From Lentzea sp. NEAU-D7 (GTDB lineage: Bacteria; Actinomycetota; Actinomycetes; Mycobacteriales; Pseudonocardiaceae), in contig NZ_JAPJDL010000001.1 of the NCBI RefSeq assembly GCF_026242055.1, positions 558,001-622,000 on the forward strand: 64,000 nt of DNA, read 5' to 3'. Positions 1 through 11,100 of this stretch are shown piece after piece. The number at the start of each line of letters is the position of its first letter. Position 1 is the first letter of the stretch. The notes beneath the pieces were generated by a model that did not search any database, was not told where the DNA came from, and worked only from the letters and a program-made list of their open reading frames with translations. Made by a program: the position numbers and the translations under genes.

Positions 1-1
1 G

Positions 2-3000
2 CTGAACGGCGACCGCGCCAAGGTCGACAGCGGCAAGCACAAGCTCACCGGCGAGAAGCTCAAGAAGGCCCAGGAGTCGCTCGACAAGCGGCAGAAGGAC
101 ATCGACGCCAAGCTGGAGGAGCTGGAGACCGCGAAGGCCCAGCTCGCCGATCCCGAGTTCGTCGCGAAGTTCGAGCAGGCCATGCGCGACGACATGGACG
201 CGCGGGTCCGGCAGGCCGACGTGCACCCGTTGCTGCCGTACTCCCCCGAGCCGAACCTGTTCGTCGACGCCGTCGTCCCGCTGGTCGACCCGTCGGTGAA
301 GTTCAGCAAGGAGGACTCGGAGTTCAACGGGCTCGGCAAGTCGATGAACGAGTTCGCGGCCGCCGAGATCTTCGAGATCCACGCCGCGAAGTCCGTGTCG
401 CAGCCCGACACCGGCACCCGGATCGAGGACGTCAAGTCCGGTGCCGCGGTCGACGCCGCCAACAACCGCAACCCGTTCCGCGGCGAGAACTTCTCGAACG
501 ACTTCGTGGGCGGCGCGGTCGGCACGGACCTGTCCCGTCTCGCGCTCGGCTTCGCGAAGGACAAGGGCACCTGGTGGCCCCAGTCGCACGTCGACATCGC
601 CAACGTCCCGAACCGGTTCTTCGGCGGCGAGACCAGCGTCGAGGCGAAGGCGGCCAAGGAAGGCACCTCGCCCGCGTCGATCCGCAAGGACTTCCAGAAC
701 AAGCGGCACACCGAACGCGAGCCCGAGCAGGTCAAGCAGCACACCTACACCGACGACCCGGCGACGGGACGCCAGAAGCTCGAGTCCACCCAGGGCGGCT
801 GGCGGCCATCTGACGCGGACGCGCGCAAGCTCGGCTGGCAGGACAAGAACACGCTCAACCAGGCGATCTCGACCGACATGAAGTGGGGCATCGGTCACGC
901 CGGCATCGACTCGGGCCTGCCGCCCAAGCCGCCGAAGCCGGCTTCCGCGCCCTCCACTTCTGCTGACAAGAAGGGCAAGGGCAGGGCCAAGCCGGCCGCG
1001 GACCAGGACCTCGACAAGAAGGCCAAGGCCGCGCTCAAGAAGGCGGAGAAGGCGGCCAAGGAAGCCGCCCTGCCCCCGATCGACGCCACGACCAAGCAGC
1101 AGAAGATGGCCGCGATGGTCGGCCTGGCGTTGTCGGACAACAACAGCAACGTCACGCGCACGTTCGGCATGCTGGAGCACGGCGTCCTGCCGTACGCGTC
1201 CGCACCGCGCCCGAACGGCCTGTTCGACGCGGCACAGCGGGCGCTGGCCTCGGAAGGCGACGTCCAGACGGCGGCCGACCTGCGCCGGCAGACGATCGAC
1301 CAAGGCGCGGCCGCGTCTGCCGACGTCACCACGAAGATCGCGCGGTACCGGCAGCAGCACGGCCTGGAGAACGGCCACCTGGTCAACGCGTTCGTCGAAC
1401 CCGGCCCGGCGCCCAGGACGCCCCTTCCGGACAGCTTCAAGCCGAAGGACGGCAACACCCACGTCCCGGTCGACAACACCGGCACGCCCGGTCAGGAGCT
1501 GGACGCCCAGGAGCGCGCCGCGCAGGACAAGGCCGACGCGGACGCGAAGGCCGCCGACAACGTCAAGGCCCGTGCGGCGGAGGACCTGGCCGGTCACCTG
1601 CTGGCCACCCAGCTCGACCGGCCGGTGGTCATCCACCGTCCCGGCGAGACGCCGACGACCCTGCAGCCGTTCACCGGCGACTCGTCCGGGCCCGAGCTGC
1701 ACCTGAAGGCCGAGCCGAACCCGAACGGCAAGTCGACCTTCACGCCGCACGACCCCGACGCGATGGACGTCGACGACTCGCCGACGCGGCAGGCGCCGCC
1801 GTCCACTCAGGACGCCCCGGCGTGGACCGAACCCGAGTCCGACGCGCCGACGCGGCCCGCACCGCCGTCTCCCACGCCGAACCCGGTCATCCCGATGACC
1901 GTGATCGCGCCGCAGGGCGTCGGCCAGGTCATGCCGGGCACGCAGGCACTGCCGGGCTTCTTCCAGGACAACAAGGCGCTGGGTACGATCGCGCCGACGG
2001 ACGTCCGGGGCGCCGAGAACGTCACCGGCGCCATCGACGGCCTGAAGCCCGCCGACGCCGCCCGCATCCAGCAGGCGATCAAGGGCGACTTCGAGTCGTT
2101 CCTGGACAAGGGCCGCAACTTCCAGGTCAAGATCGGCAACACCTGGTACGAGGCCAACATCCGCGCCACCATGCAGGCGCAGACGGACGTCGCCCCCGTG
2201 GAGGCGCCGGGCGTCAAGGTCGACGCGACCGCCCAGTCGGGCAACTCGTCCTCGGCCACGCACACCGTCGCCACGGCCAACGACGTCGGCGGCGCGGCCT
2301 CGGCCAGCGCCGGGCTCGGCCCGTACGGCTCGCTCGGCGGCAAGGCGCAGCTCGCCACGCCGGCCCAGTCGCAGGGCATGTCGTCGTCGCTCACCGACCA
2401 GCGGATCATCCGCGCCGGCGAGGGGTCGACGCAGGCCACGGTGAACGTCACCTACGACATCACCCTGGCCGACGCGAGCGGCGGGATCAGGCCCGTCGCC
2501 TCGGTCAGCACCGGCACCGACGTGACGCTGCAGATCCCGAACGACCTGGCCAAGATCACGAACTCGGGCAACACGTCCGCCGAAGTCACCCCGTCGGTCG
2601 CCAGGTGGGGCGCCAAGCTCGAACACCCCGCACCCGAGGCGGTGACGGTCGACAACCCCGCGAGGGCGTTCACCGAGGTGGCGCGCGAGCTCCACCCGTC
2701 GATCGTCAAGATCGGCTCGCCCGGCCGCGAGGCGCTGCAGAACTTCCTGAGCCCCACCGAGATCCGCAACAACCTCGGCGCGATGCTCGGTGGCGCCTAC
2801 GTGACGTCGCCGGACCTGATCAGCCCGCACGCCAGCAAGGGCGCCGCGGTGCAGATGAAGGCGACGCTGCGGACCGCGCAGCTCGTCGGCACGCTCGACA
2901 CCGGGCAGCTCCGCCTGCACGAGACCTCCGCGCACAGCAGTGGTGTGTCCTCGACGACCAAGTCCGGCGGTGACATCACCGCCGGGGTCGGCTTCAACGC

Positions 3001-6000
3001 CGGTCTGCCGAACGTGGTGGGCGGCCAGGCCGGCGTCACGGCCGGCTACTCCGCCCGCACCGCGGAGAACGTGAACGCGGGCATCAACACCGCGCACAAG
3101 AGCGGCATCCAGCTCAAGGGCGACACGGGCCTGTACAAGGTGACCGCCGAGGTCGAGGTCCGCACGCCGAGCGGCAAGACCGTCCAGGTGCCGGTCACGA
3201 CGTACCTGCGTGTCGGCCTGCCCGAGGCGGGTCAGATGGGCCTGCCGACCCCGGACGGCACCCGCGCCACGATCGTCGACGAGTCGAACAAGGGCACGAA
3301 GTTCCCGCCGCCCTACCTGGGTGACGCGATCGCCGCGGGCAACGCCAAGGTCGGCGAGTTCGAGGTCGCCTCGGAGGTCCAGACGCAGGTCGAGGACGCG
3401 CTGCGGGACGTCCCCGGTCTCGCCAAGTTCCTGCCGAACTGGAACGACACCACCGCGAACCCGCGCAGCAGCAAGGGCAAGAACTTCGCCGACGTCGCCG
3501 AGCAGCTCGCGAACCAGCGCAGGCTCACCTCGCAGCTGTCCCCCGCCGCCCTGCGGACCAACATGGACAGCCTCATGGGTCCGGGCGTCCAGGTGCAGCT
3601 GAAGAACAGCAGCAAGTCCACCAACACCTACGTCAACATCACGGTCAAGGCCAAGGTCTCCGACCCGAAGCACCTCGGGCAGGCCGACGCGCGCAACGTC
3701 CGCGACGCGTCGTCGACCGGACCGAAGCTCGACAGCTCCTCCAGCACCACCAAGGGCTGGAGCGGTGGTGTCGAGGGCAAGGTCGCGATCCCCGGCCAGA
3801 CCAGCGTCGCCAAGCTGACGCCGACCCCGCAGGCGGGTGTCAAGTACAACCACTCGTGGACCGACAAGACCACCGCCGGTCCCACGGTCAACACCACCTC
3901 TCTCAGCGTCGGCAGCCCGAACGCCCAGGTGTTCCGCGGTGACGTCGAGTTCGAGGTCGAGATCACCACGTTCACCCGGCCGCGGGCCTGGGTTCGGCGG
4001 ATCGTGCCCGGTGCTCCCGGGTTCCACGCGCCGCAGCAGACCACGGTCGCGAAGACCGGCGACGGCAAGCTCGAGCCCATCAAGGGCGAGGTCAACCTCT
4101 GGGTGTCCGACAGCTCCACTTTGGACGCCGACCCCGGCAAGGGTTTCGAGCCCGGCACGCCGGAGCTGAGGACGCTGAAGGACGCGCCGTCGGTCAAGAA
4201 GCTCCTGAGCACCAGGACCGGGGAGAAGGCGCCGGACTTCCTGCACGTGGAGGCCGTGGCGAACACGACCGCGCTGCGGGACCAGGCGATCAGTGCGCTC
4301 AACCGCGCGGCGGGCGGCGACTCGGCGCTCACCGTGCCGGGCACCGCGTCGCGCGCGCAGATCGACAAGATGTTCTCCCCGGAGAACATCAAGGCGAACC
4401 TCCGCACGCTGACCGAGACCGGCGTGCAGGAGCAGGGCCTCAAGTACGACCGCCGCGTCACCGACCGCACCGGCGCGATCGGCGTGAAGTTCGGGCTGAG
4501 CAACCCGAAGATCGTGTCGATCTCGGACAACACCGCCACCGAGAACGCCAGCACCGGTGGCTACAAGGCGGCCCAGTCGTCGTCCACCGGCAGGGCGGTC
4601 GACATCACCGGCGGCATCAACGTGCCGATCAAGCCGAACGACCCCGCTCCGCCCGCCGGTGAGCCCACGCCCGCCAGCGGTGCCGGTGGCGTCGCGGTGG
4701 CCGGCAAGGTCACGCCGTGGTCGGACTCGAAGTCGTCGGCCAAGGAGGTCGGCGGCAGCCACGACCGCAACTACGTGACGCCCGCGGGCGGCCGCACCGT
4801 GCTGGTGCAGCTCGACGCCGACGTCACCGTGGTCGGCGAGAGCCGGGCGGCCAACTTCCTGCACGGCGGCACGCCCAGGTCCGAGGGCGCCACCGTGACC
4901 CTGCCGAACTCCGTGTTCGTGCGGGTGACCGAGGACGTCGCGCGGGACATGGGCCTGTTGCCCGACGTGCAGCCGAACGTGGACAAGCCGGACTTCCCGC
5001 AGATGGCGCCGCCCGCGACGGTGGCGAAGGGCGAGCCGGGTGCGCTCGGTCTGTCCACGGTGGAGAGCGTGCCGGACCTGTCCGGCGTGGTCGCCAAGCT
5101 GTCGGAGGAGGTCGGCACGAAGACGGCGAAGCGCTTCGGCGGTTCGCTGCTGCCCGACTCGGTGCTCGACGACTCGATGAGCAACCTGCAGCGCCTGGTC
5201 GACTTCAGCTCGCCGGCCAGCGTCAAGGCGATGATCGACAGTGCGCTGGACGGCGGTGTGCCGCTGCTGGTGCACCAGCCCGGCACGTTCGGCAAGGACT
5301 CCTACCAGGTCACGTTGCGGGCCAAGGCGGACACGCCGCAGTTCCAGAACGTCGTCAACGACGGCGTCGAGATGGAGTCGACGATCTCCGGCTCGCACAA
5401 GGTGACCGACGGCCAGGGCCGCGGCACGGGCTGGGCACTCGGGCTGAAGGCACCGGGGCTCGCCGCGCCCGGCAGCGCCAACCCGAACGTCTCCGGTACC
5501 GCCGGCGTGATGGCGGCGGCGAACATCGGCCAGTCGACCAGCAGCGGGGTCAGCACCTCGACGACGGACCAGTTCGCGAGCTTCCGGGCGGGCAGCGGAC
5601 CGGCGGCGCGCTACACCGTGCCGATCGAGTTCGAGCTCGTCGTCGAGAAGGGCGACAAGGAGATCGCGAAGGCCGGGAGCGGCCTGCAGGAGATGACCGT
5701 CCGGCTGCACGCGGACAACCAGAAGGTCGGTGGCGGGACCGCACCGCAGCCGTACTCCAAGGACCAGCAGTCGCGAGGCGCCGACCAGGCCACCCCGCAG
5801 GCCGTCACGGACTGGCGCCGGGGCAGCACCCCCGCCCTCCCGGCGGGCGCGTCGGTGGAGAACCTGCGAGGTGCCCAGGACCTGCGCGCGGCGGCGATCG
5901 ACGCGCTCAAGGAAGCGGGCGCGGGCAAGGGCCTCACCGGCAAGGGCACGGGCTCGCTCAACAGCCTGCTGTCCACGCTGAGCCCGGAGAACCTGCAGCC

Positions 6001-8152
6001 GCACCTGCCGTCGATGCTGTCCGGCCCGCTGAGCGTGCCGGGCCTGCACGAGGCCGCGCTGACGTTCGGGCAGGACGCGGACGTCAAGGTCTACGCCAAG
6101 CTGGTCGACCCGTCGCTGGGCGCGCTCAGCGACGGTGTGGCGCTGGAGAACCCGAAGTCGCAGGTCACCTCGACCAGCACGGACTCGAAGGTCACCGAGA
6201 GCGGTGACGTGTCCGTCGGTCTCGCGACCGGTGGCGCGGGCATCAAGCAGAACACCGACCCCCGTGACAACGTCGCGGTCGCGGTGAGCGGCGTCGAGCT
6301 CCGGCACGCCGCCGAGGACTCGACGGCGAACTCCGGTGGCCAGACCGACAACAAGGTCAACAACCTCAAGCCGAAGGCCACGACCGGCCTGGTGCAGTTC
6401 GGCGTCGAGTACCGCGTGGTCGCGACGATCGGCGGCAGGACGGCCGTCGTCGACCTCTCCGTGCCGAACTCGGCCGCGGTCCGCATGCCCGTCGCGGACG
6501 CGCAGACCGTGCTGCAGAAGAACGTCACCGAGGAGCTGACGACCGCCCAGACCGAGGTCAAGTCGGCCGCGGACGCCTGGCGCACCGCCGAGGTCGAGGT
6601 CGACGCCCAGCGGCACGCCGCGCAGCAGGTGATCAACAACTCGGCCGCGGTGCTCGCCAGGAACGACTTCGCTTTCACCCCGGTCCAGATCGACTACAAC
6701 AACGCGATCGAGGCCCACCTCACCGAGCAGGCGACGCTCGCGGACCTGGAGGCCAAGGCGGAGACCGCTCGCCTGGCGGCCGCGCGCACCCTCGACGCGA
6801 TCAACGAGCTGTCCCCGAAGGTCGGTGGCCTCGGGGCACTCGCGATGACCGCGCGGTTCGAACTGGACGACGCGAAGTCGGACGTCGAGGCCAAGGCGAA
6901 GACGCTGGAGGGGCTGGAGGACCGGCTCGCCGCGGCGCCGGACGACACGGCACTGCGGGAGCAGGTCGAGACCGCGCGCCAGGCGCACGCGGACGCCGAG
7001 GCCGCGCTGAGGACGGCGGAGACCGCGTTCACCGGCACGCAGACCGCGATGCAGGAGGCCCAGCACGAGCTGGACGCCGCCAACGCCGCGATCGGTGGTC
7101 TCCGGGCGGAAGCGACCGCCCGGCGTGCGGACGTCGTCGCGCAGGAGCAGGTCGAGGCGCAGGCTCGCGCCGACCGCCTCGCCGCCAAGGCCGCGCACGA
7201 CCAGGCCGCGGAGCGGATCGCCACCGCCCGCGCGGAGCAGGAGGCCCTCGTGAGGGCCGCCGAGACGAAGCTGAACGACGCGCGCAGGGCGGCCGACCTG
7301 AAGCAGCAGGAGTGGTGGGAGAAGAAGGCGGTGGTCGACCAGAAGATCGCCGACTTCAACACCGCGCCGGCGACGACCACCACGTCGGCCGCTCCGCCGG
7401 CTCCGCCCGCTCCCCCGGTGTCCAGGTCCGCGCCCCCCGCCGAGGCGTGCGGCGGGGCCGCGCCGGCCGCGGGCGGGCCGTCGCGGCCGGCGCCCCCCCC
7501 GCCCCCCCCCGCCCCCGGCCGCCCCCCCGGGGCCCCGGCCCCCGCCCCCCCCCGCGGCGGCCGGCGCGGCCCCGCCGGACGAGGACGTGCAGACGCGTCC
7601 GGCGCCGCCGCCTCCCGCCCCGTCCACTGTGGACGAGCCGGCCGATGCCCCGGCGCCGACCGAGGTCGACGACCGGCTCGAGGCGCTGACGGCGGACGCG
7701 ATGGCGAACGCCCCGGACTTCGCGAAGTCCGTCGAGAGCAGGCTGGAGGGCGACCCGGGCAGGTTCGTGCAGTCCGAGGCGGGCCTGCACCTGCTGCACG
7801 CCTCGGTCGTCCTCGACACCAGGACCGACCAGATCGCCGAGCTGATCGCGACGCACGGCGTGGACGAGGTCGCGGCGTCGTTCAACAAGGCGTTCGACCG
7901 GCCCTACATCGAGGGCGCGCAGCTCGCGCAGTTCGCCGACCTGGGCGACCCGGGCAACCGCGCCAAGTTCGACGACTGGGCGCACCAGCTGTGGAACACC
8001 GTCAGGGAGTCCGACGCCCTGAAGGCCGACGTGGACAAAGTCGCGGACCTGTTCAACCACGACAAGGGCTACAACCGCGGGTTCAACATGGTCCAGGAGG
8101 CCGCTCTCGCCGAGATCGTGCCGCCGCCGGCGCTCACCGAGGCCATCGGTGA
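2..8152 (+). CDS. Giant multidomain protein, 5'-truncated N-terminal section (reading frame lost near 7.43 kb)
   Basis: The frame is open from base 2, so the gene begins before the window and the ATG at 182 is internal. Modules in order: a short coiled coil (to about 180); a domain with HPLLPYSPEPNLFVD (about 221-268) and a DFVGGAVGTDLSR-type motif (to about 890) that recurs at 11.7 kb; an alpha/beta domain with PNGLF and DLAGHLLATQ (about 1080-1700) that recurs at 12.4 kb; about six beta-rich, Gly/Ser/Thr-rich modules of about 270 residues, each introduced by an SPxxLxxxL-type helix (2750, 3540, 4378, 5210, 5981); an Ala/Glu coiled coil (6530-7340); and a Thr/Pro-rich linker. From about 7.43 kb the frame becomes arginine-rich nonsense while the homologous reading continues one frame over, so residues after that point are probably not real. 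The cellular role is unknown. The architecture resembles giant polymorphic-toxin or surface proteins of actinomycetes, which is inference. Confidence 0.72.
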   Translation: MNGDRAKVDSGKHKLTGEKLKKAQESLDKRQKDIDAKLEELETAKAQLADPEFVAKFEQAMRDDMDARVRQADVHPLLPYSPEPNLFVDAVVPLVDPSVKFSKEDSEFNGLGKSMNEFAAAEIFEIHAAKSVSQPDTGTRIEDVKSGAAVDAANNRNPFRGENFSNDFVGGAVGTDLSRLALGFAKDKGTWWPQSHVDIANVPNRFFGGETSVEAKAAKEGTSPASIRKDFQNKRHTEREPEQVKQHTYTDDPATGRQKLESTQGGWRPSDADARKLGWQDKNTLNQAISTDMKWGIGHAGIDSGLPPKPPKPASAPSTSADKKGKGRAKPAADQDLDKKAKAALKKAEKAAKEAALPPIDATTKQQKMAAMVGLALSDNNSNVTRTFGMLEHGVLPYASAPRPNGLFDAAQRALASEGDVQTAADLRRQTIDQGAAASADVTTKIARYRQQHGLENGHLVNAFVEPGPAPRTPLPDSFKPKDGNTHVPVDNTGTPGQELDAQERAAQDKADADAKAADNVKARAAEDLAGHLLATQLDRPVVIHRPGETPTTLQPFTGDSSGPELHLKAEPNPNGKSTFTPHDPDAMDVDDSPTRQAPPSTQDAPAWTEPESDAPTRPAPPSPTPNPVIPMTVIAPQGVGQVMPGTQALPGFFQDNKALGTIAPTDVRGAENVTGAIDGLKPADAARIQQAIKGDFESFLDKGRNFQVKIGNTWYEANIRATMQAQTDVAPVEAPGVKVDATAQSGNSSSATHTVATANDVGGAASASAGLGPYGSLGGKAQLATPAQSQGMSSSLTDQRIIRAGEGSTQATVNVTYDITLADASGGIRPVASVSTGTDVTLQIPNDLAKITNSGNTSAEVTPSVARWGAKLEHPAPEAVTVDNPARAFTEVARELHPSIVKIGSPGREALQNFLSPTEIRNNLGAMLGGAYVTSPDLISPHASKGAAVQMKATLRTAQLVGTLDTGQLRLHETSAHSSGVSSTTKSGGDITAGVGFNAGLPNVVGGQAGVTAGYSARTAENVNAGINTAHKSGIQLKGDTGLYKVTAEVEVRTPSGKTVQVPVTTYLRVGLPEAGQMGLPTPDGTRATIVDESNKGTKFPPPYLGDAIAAGNAKVGEFEVASEVQTQVEDALRDVPGLAKFLPNWNDTTANPRSSKGKNFADVAEQLANQRRLTSQLSPAALRTNMDSLMGPGVQVQLKNSSKSTNTYVNITVKAKVSDPKHLGQADARNVRDASSTGPKLDSSSSTTKGWSGGVEGKVAIPGQTSVAKLTPTPQAGVKYNHSWTDKTTAGPTVNTTSLSVGSPNAQVFRGDVEFEVEITTFTRPRAWVRRIVPGAPGFHAPQQTTVAKTGDGKLEPIKGEVNLWVSDSSTLDADPGKGFEPGTPELRTLKDAPSVKKLLSTRTGEKAPDFLHVEAVANTTALRDQAISALNRAAGGDSALTVPGTASRAQIDKMFSPENIKANLRTLTETGVQEQGLKYDRRVTDRTGAIGVKFGLSNPKIVSISDNTATENASTGGYKAAQSSSTGRAVDITGGINVPIKPNDPAPPAGEPTPASGAGGVAVAGKVTPWSDSKSSAKEVGGSHDRNYVTPAGGRTVLVQLDADVTVVGESRAANFLHGGTPRSEGATVTLPNSVFVRVTEDVARDMGLLPDVQPNVDKPDFPQMAPPATVAKGEPGALGLSTVESVPDLSGVVAKLSEEVGTKTAKRFGGSLLPDSVLDDSMSNLQRLVDFSSPASVKAMIDSALDGGVPLLVHQPGTFGKDSYQVTLRAKADTPQFQNVVNDGVEMESTISGSHKVTDGQGRGTGWALGLKAPGLAAPGSANPNVSGTAGVMAAANIGQSTSSGVSTSTTDQFASFRAGSGPAARYTVPIEFELVVEKGDKEIAKAGSGLQEMTVRLHADNQKVGGGTAPQPYSKDQQSRGADQATPQAVTDWRRGSTPALPAGASVENLRGAQDLRAAAIDALKEAGAGKGLTGKGTGSLNSLLSTLSPENLQPHLPSMLSGPLSVPGLHEAALTFGQDADVKVYAKLVDPSLGALSDGVALENPKSQVTSTSTDSKVTESGDVSVGLATGGAGIKQNTDPRDNVAVAVSGVELRHAAEDSTANSGGQTDNKVNNLKPKATTGLVQFGVEYRVVATIGGRTAVVDLSVPNSAAVRMPVADAQTVLQKNVTEELTTAQTEVKSAADAWRTAEVEVDAQRHAAQQVINNSAAVLARNDFAFTPVQIDYNNAIEAHLTEQATLADLEAKAETARLAAARTLDAINELSPKVGGLGALAMTARFELDDAKSDVEAKAKTLEGLEDRLAAAPDDTALREQVETARQAHADAEAALRTAETAFTGTQTAMQEAQHELDAANAAIGGLRAEATARRADVVAQEQVEAQARADRLAAKAAHDQAAERIATARAEQEALVRAAETKLNDARRAADLKQQEWWEKKAVVDQKIADFNTAPATTTTSAAPPAPPAPPVSRSAPPAEACGGAAPAAGGPSRPAPPPPPPAPGRPPGAPAPAPPRGGRRGPAGRGRADASGAAASRPVHCGRAGRCPGADRGRRPARGADGGRDGERPGLREVRREQAGGRPGQVRAVRGGPAPAARLGRPRHQDRPDRRADRDARRGRGRGVVQQGVRPALHRGRAARAVRRPGRPGQPRQVRRLGAPAVEHRQGVRRPEGRRGQSRGPVQPRQGLQPRVQHGPGGRSRRDRAAAGAHRGHR
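7430..7590 (+). other. Frame change in a nearly pure G/C proline-coding tract
   Basis: Runs of eight to nine C residues occur at about 7493-7510 and 7547-7553, in a stretch almost free of A and T. Upstream, the sensible reading uses the frame of base 2. Downstream, it uses the frame of base 7587, where proline-rich sequence leads straight into an alpha-helical repeat. No stop interrupts either frame here. The most likely cause is a miscounted homopolymer in the assembly. A genuine frameshift mutation or slippage site is possible but less likely. Confidence 0.7.
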
Positions 8153-11100
8153 CACCCCGGTCTGGGGCACGGACCTCGACGACCAGGCGATGTGGGTCCA
8201 GACGGTCCTCGGCAACGCGCAGATCATCCCGCCGCGCCAGGTCGTCAGCCCGGAGGTGTTCACGCAGGCCGTCACGGACAACCGCGGGGTTCTCGGGGAC
8301 GCGCTGGAGGTCGCGCTCACCGACGCGAAGATCGCCGAGCTGACGGCGGAGCTGCAGGAGCAGGGCATGGTCTCCGCGACCGGCTCCGACGCGCAGACCC
8401 GTTCGGCACCGCAACCGCCCAACGCGCCCTCTGCCGAGGCCGGTAACACCTCCGACGCCGGCACGGAGGCGCCCAGGAGCGTGCCGGACGTCGTGGTGGC
8501 GAGCCACCTCGCGGCGTTGACGACGGACGCGATGACGAACGCCTCGCCGCTCGCCAAGCAGGTGCAGGCGGCGCTGGCCTCCGACGCCGGCAGGTACGTG
8601 CAGTCCCAGGCGGGTCTCGACCTGCTGCGGGCCTCGGTCGTGCTCGACACCAGGACCGCCGACGTCGCCGCGATGATCCAGCGGCACGGCGTCGAGAAGG
8701 TCGCGCGGGCGTTCAACAAGGAGTTCGGCCGCCCGATCATCGAGACGGCGCAGCTGGCCCAGTTCGGTGACCTCAGCACGCCGGAGAGCCGGACCGCGTT
8801 CGACGGCTGGGCGCACCGGATGTGGGACACGATCGGCAACACGCCGTCCTACAGCGCGAACCCGGACAGGGTCGCGGCCGAGGTCTTCAACCACGACAAG
8901 GGCTACAACCGCGGCACGAACTTCGCCCAGGAGACCGCGTTCGCGGACCTGGTCGGCGCGCCGCCGCTGACGGACTCCATCGCGACCACGCCGGTCTACG
9001 GCACCGACCCCTACAGCCAGGCGTTGTGGGTGCAGAAGGTGCTGGGCGACGCGAAGGTCATCCCGTCCGACGCGATCGTGAGCCCGGAGGCGTTCACCCA
9101 GGCCGTCACGGACAACCGCGCGGAACTCGGTGCGGCACTGGGCGTCGAGGTGACGACGGAGCTCATCACCGAGCTCAAGCAGCACCTGCAGGGCGACGGC
9201 ATGGTCGACGACGACCCGGCACCGTCCGCCGAGCCCGCGCCGCCGTCGGCCCCGGCACCCCGCAGCGCGGCGGAGACCGCACTCGTGGCGCTGACCGACG
9301 ACGCCATGCAGAACGCCACCCCGCTGATGAAGCAGGTGGAGGCGGAGCTCACGCAGAACACGAACAAGTACCTGGACCACAAGGCGGGCATGGACCTGCT
9401 GCGTGCCTCGGTGGTCCTGCACTCCCGTTCCGGCGAGGTCGCGGCGCTGATCGACGAGCACGGGCTGGAGGCCGTCACGAAGGCGTTCAACGCGGAGTTC
9501 AAGCGGCCGATCATCGAGAGCGAGCAGATCGAGGCGTTCGCCGGCGACCACGGCCACGGGAAGTTCGACGACTGGTCGCATCAGCTGTGGAACACGCTCG
9601 AGAACAGCCCGGCGTTCGCGGCGGACCCCGCCAGGATCGCCTCCGAGATCTTCAACCACGAGAAGGGCTACAACCGGGCGTTCAACTTCGCCCAGGAGAT
9701 CGCGCTCATCGACGTGATGGGCGCGCCGCCGCTGTCCGACTCGATCGGTGACATCCCGGTCTACGGCCAAGACTCCTACAGCCAGGCGCTCTGGGTGCAC
9801 CAGGTGCTGGCCAAGTCGATGCTCGTGCCGGAAGGCCTTGTCAGCCCGGAGCAGTTCACCCGGGCCGTCACGGACAACCGCGCGGAACTCGGTGCGGCAC
9901 TGGGCGTCGAGGTGACGCCGGAGCTCATCACCGAGCTGAAGGAACACCTGCAGGGCGACGGCATGGTCGACGACGACTCGGCGCCGTCCGCTCCCCCGGT
10001 GGACGCGCCCGTGTCCCACACGCCGCCGGCCGACCCGAGCCCGCTGCACAGCACGGACACCAGCGCGGCGTGGTTCGACCCGCGGAACCCGGTGTCCTCG
10101 CAGGCGATCGCGGACGTCCGCGCCACGACCCCGGCCACCAGCTGGGTCCGCGGCGAGGACGGCGGTGTCCTCGACTCCACCAAGGTCGGCCCGCACGGCA
10201 TCTCCATGAAGGCCTGGCGCGGTCCCATCGCCTACGACAACCGCGTGCTGGACGTCGACGGCGTGCCGGTCCGCGACTTCACCGTCCGGCTGCACCTGGA
10301 CAACGGCACCGCCGACGTCCAGGACCGCACCCGCGCGGGCGTCGAGGAGCTGTTCAACCAGGGCTACCGGCTGCCCAGCGGCGAACAGTTCCACGTCACG
10401 GTCGAGTTCACCGGCAACCCCGCCGACGCGCACGCCACGATCAACGTCACCGACGACCCCGGCGGGCGGGCCAACCAGCTCACCTGGCCGGCGGACACCG
10501 ACTCGCGGCGACTGGCGCACGAGGTCGGGCACTTCCTCGGGTTGCGCGACGAGTACCTGGAGACCGGCGACGTGAAGCCGATCTTCCAGCACCAGGACGG
10601 CAGGGGACGCGTCGTCAACGACAACTCCCCCATGACCCAGGGCATCGACGCGGCGGACGCCGCGCTGAAGCCGCGCCACCTCCAGCTGGTCTCCGACCGG
10701 ATGGCCGCGCTGCAGACGCACAACCCGCCGCAGCCCGCCGCCGTCGAGGACTCCGAGCTGCCCCCGCCGAACATGCCGAAGCGGGGCAACGAACACCTGG
10801 AGTCCGACCCGGCGGGCGACGCCGCCAAGCGCACCCGCGAGGAGCTCGCCGAACTGTCCATCGAGGACAACGAGGTCGAGATCGAGATGACCGAGCCGGA
10901 GGTCACCCCGTTCAACGAGAACGGCGTGCACAACGCGGCGTACGAGAACCTCGCCCAGGGACACCCGCTCACGCGGATCACCGCGGAGAACTACCTGCAG
11001 CGGACGCAGGAGGGCATCGCCGCGAACGAGAAGCCGTCGTTCGTGGTCAGCATGATCGTGCGGGCGAGCGAGCTCGGCCAGCTCGACGACGTGATCAACG

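Noticed and set aside
182-184. ATG at 182 as the start of the giant gene
   Set aside because: The same frame is open to base 2 and already encodes the coiled coil that precedes the matching domain in the second copy.
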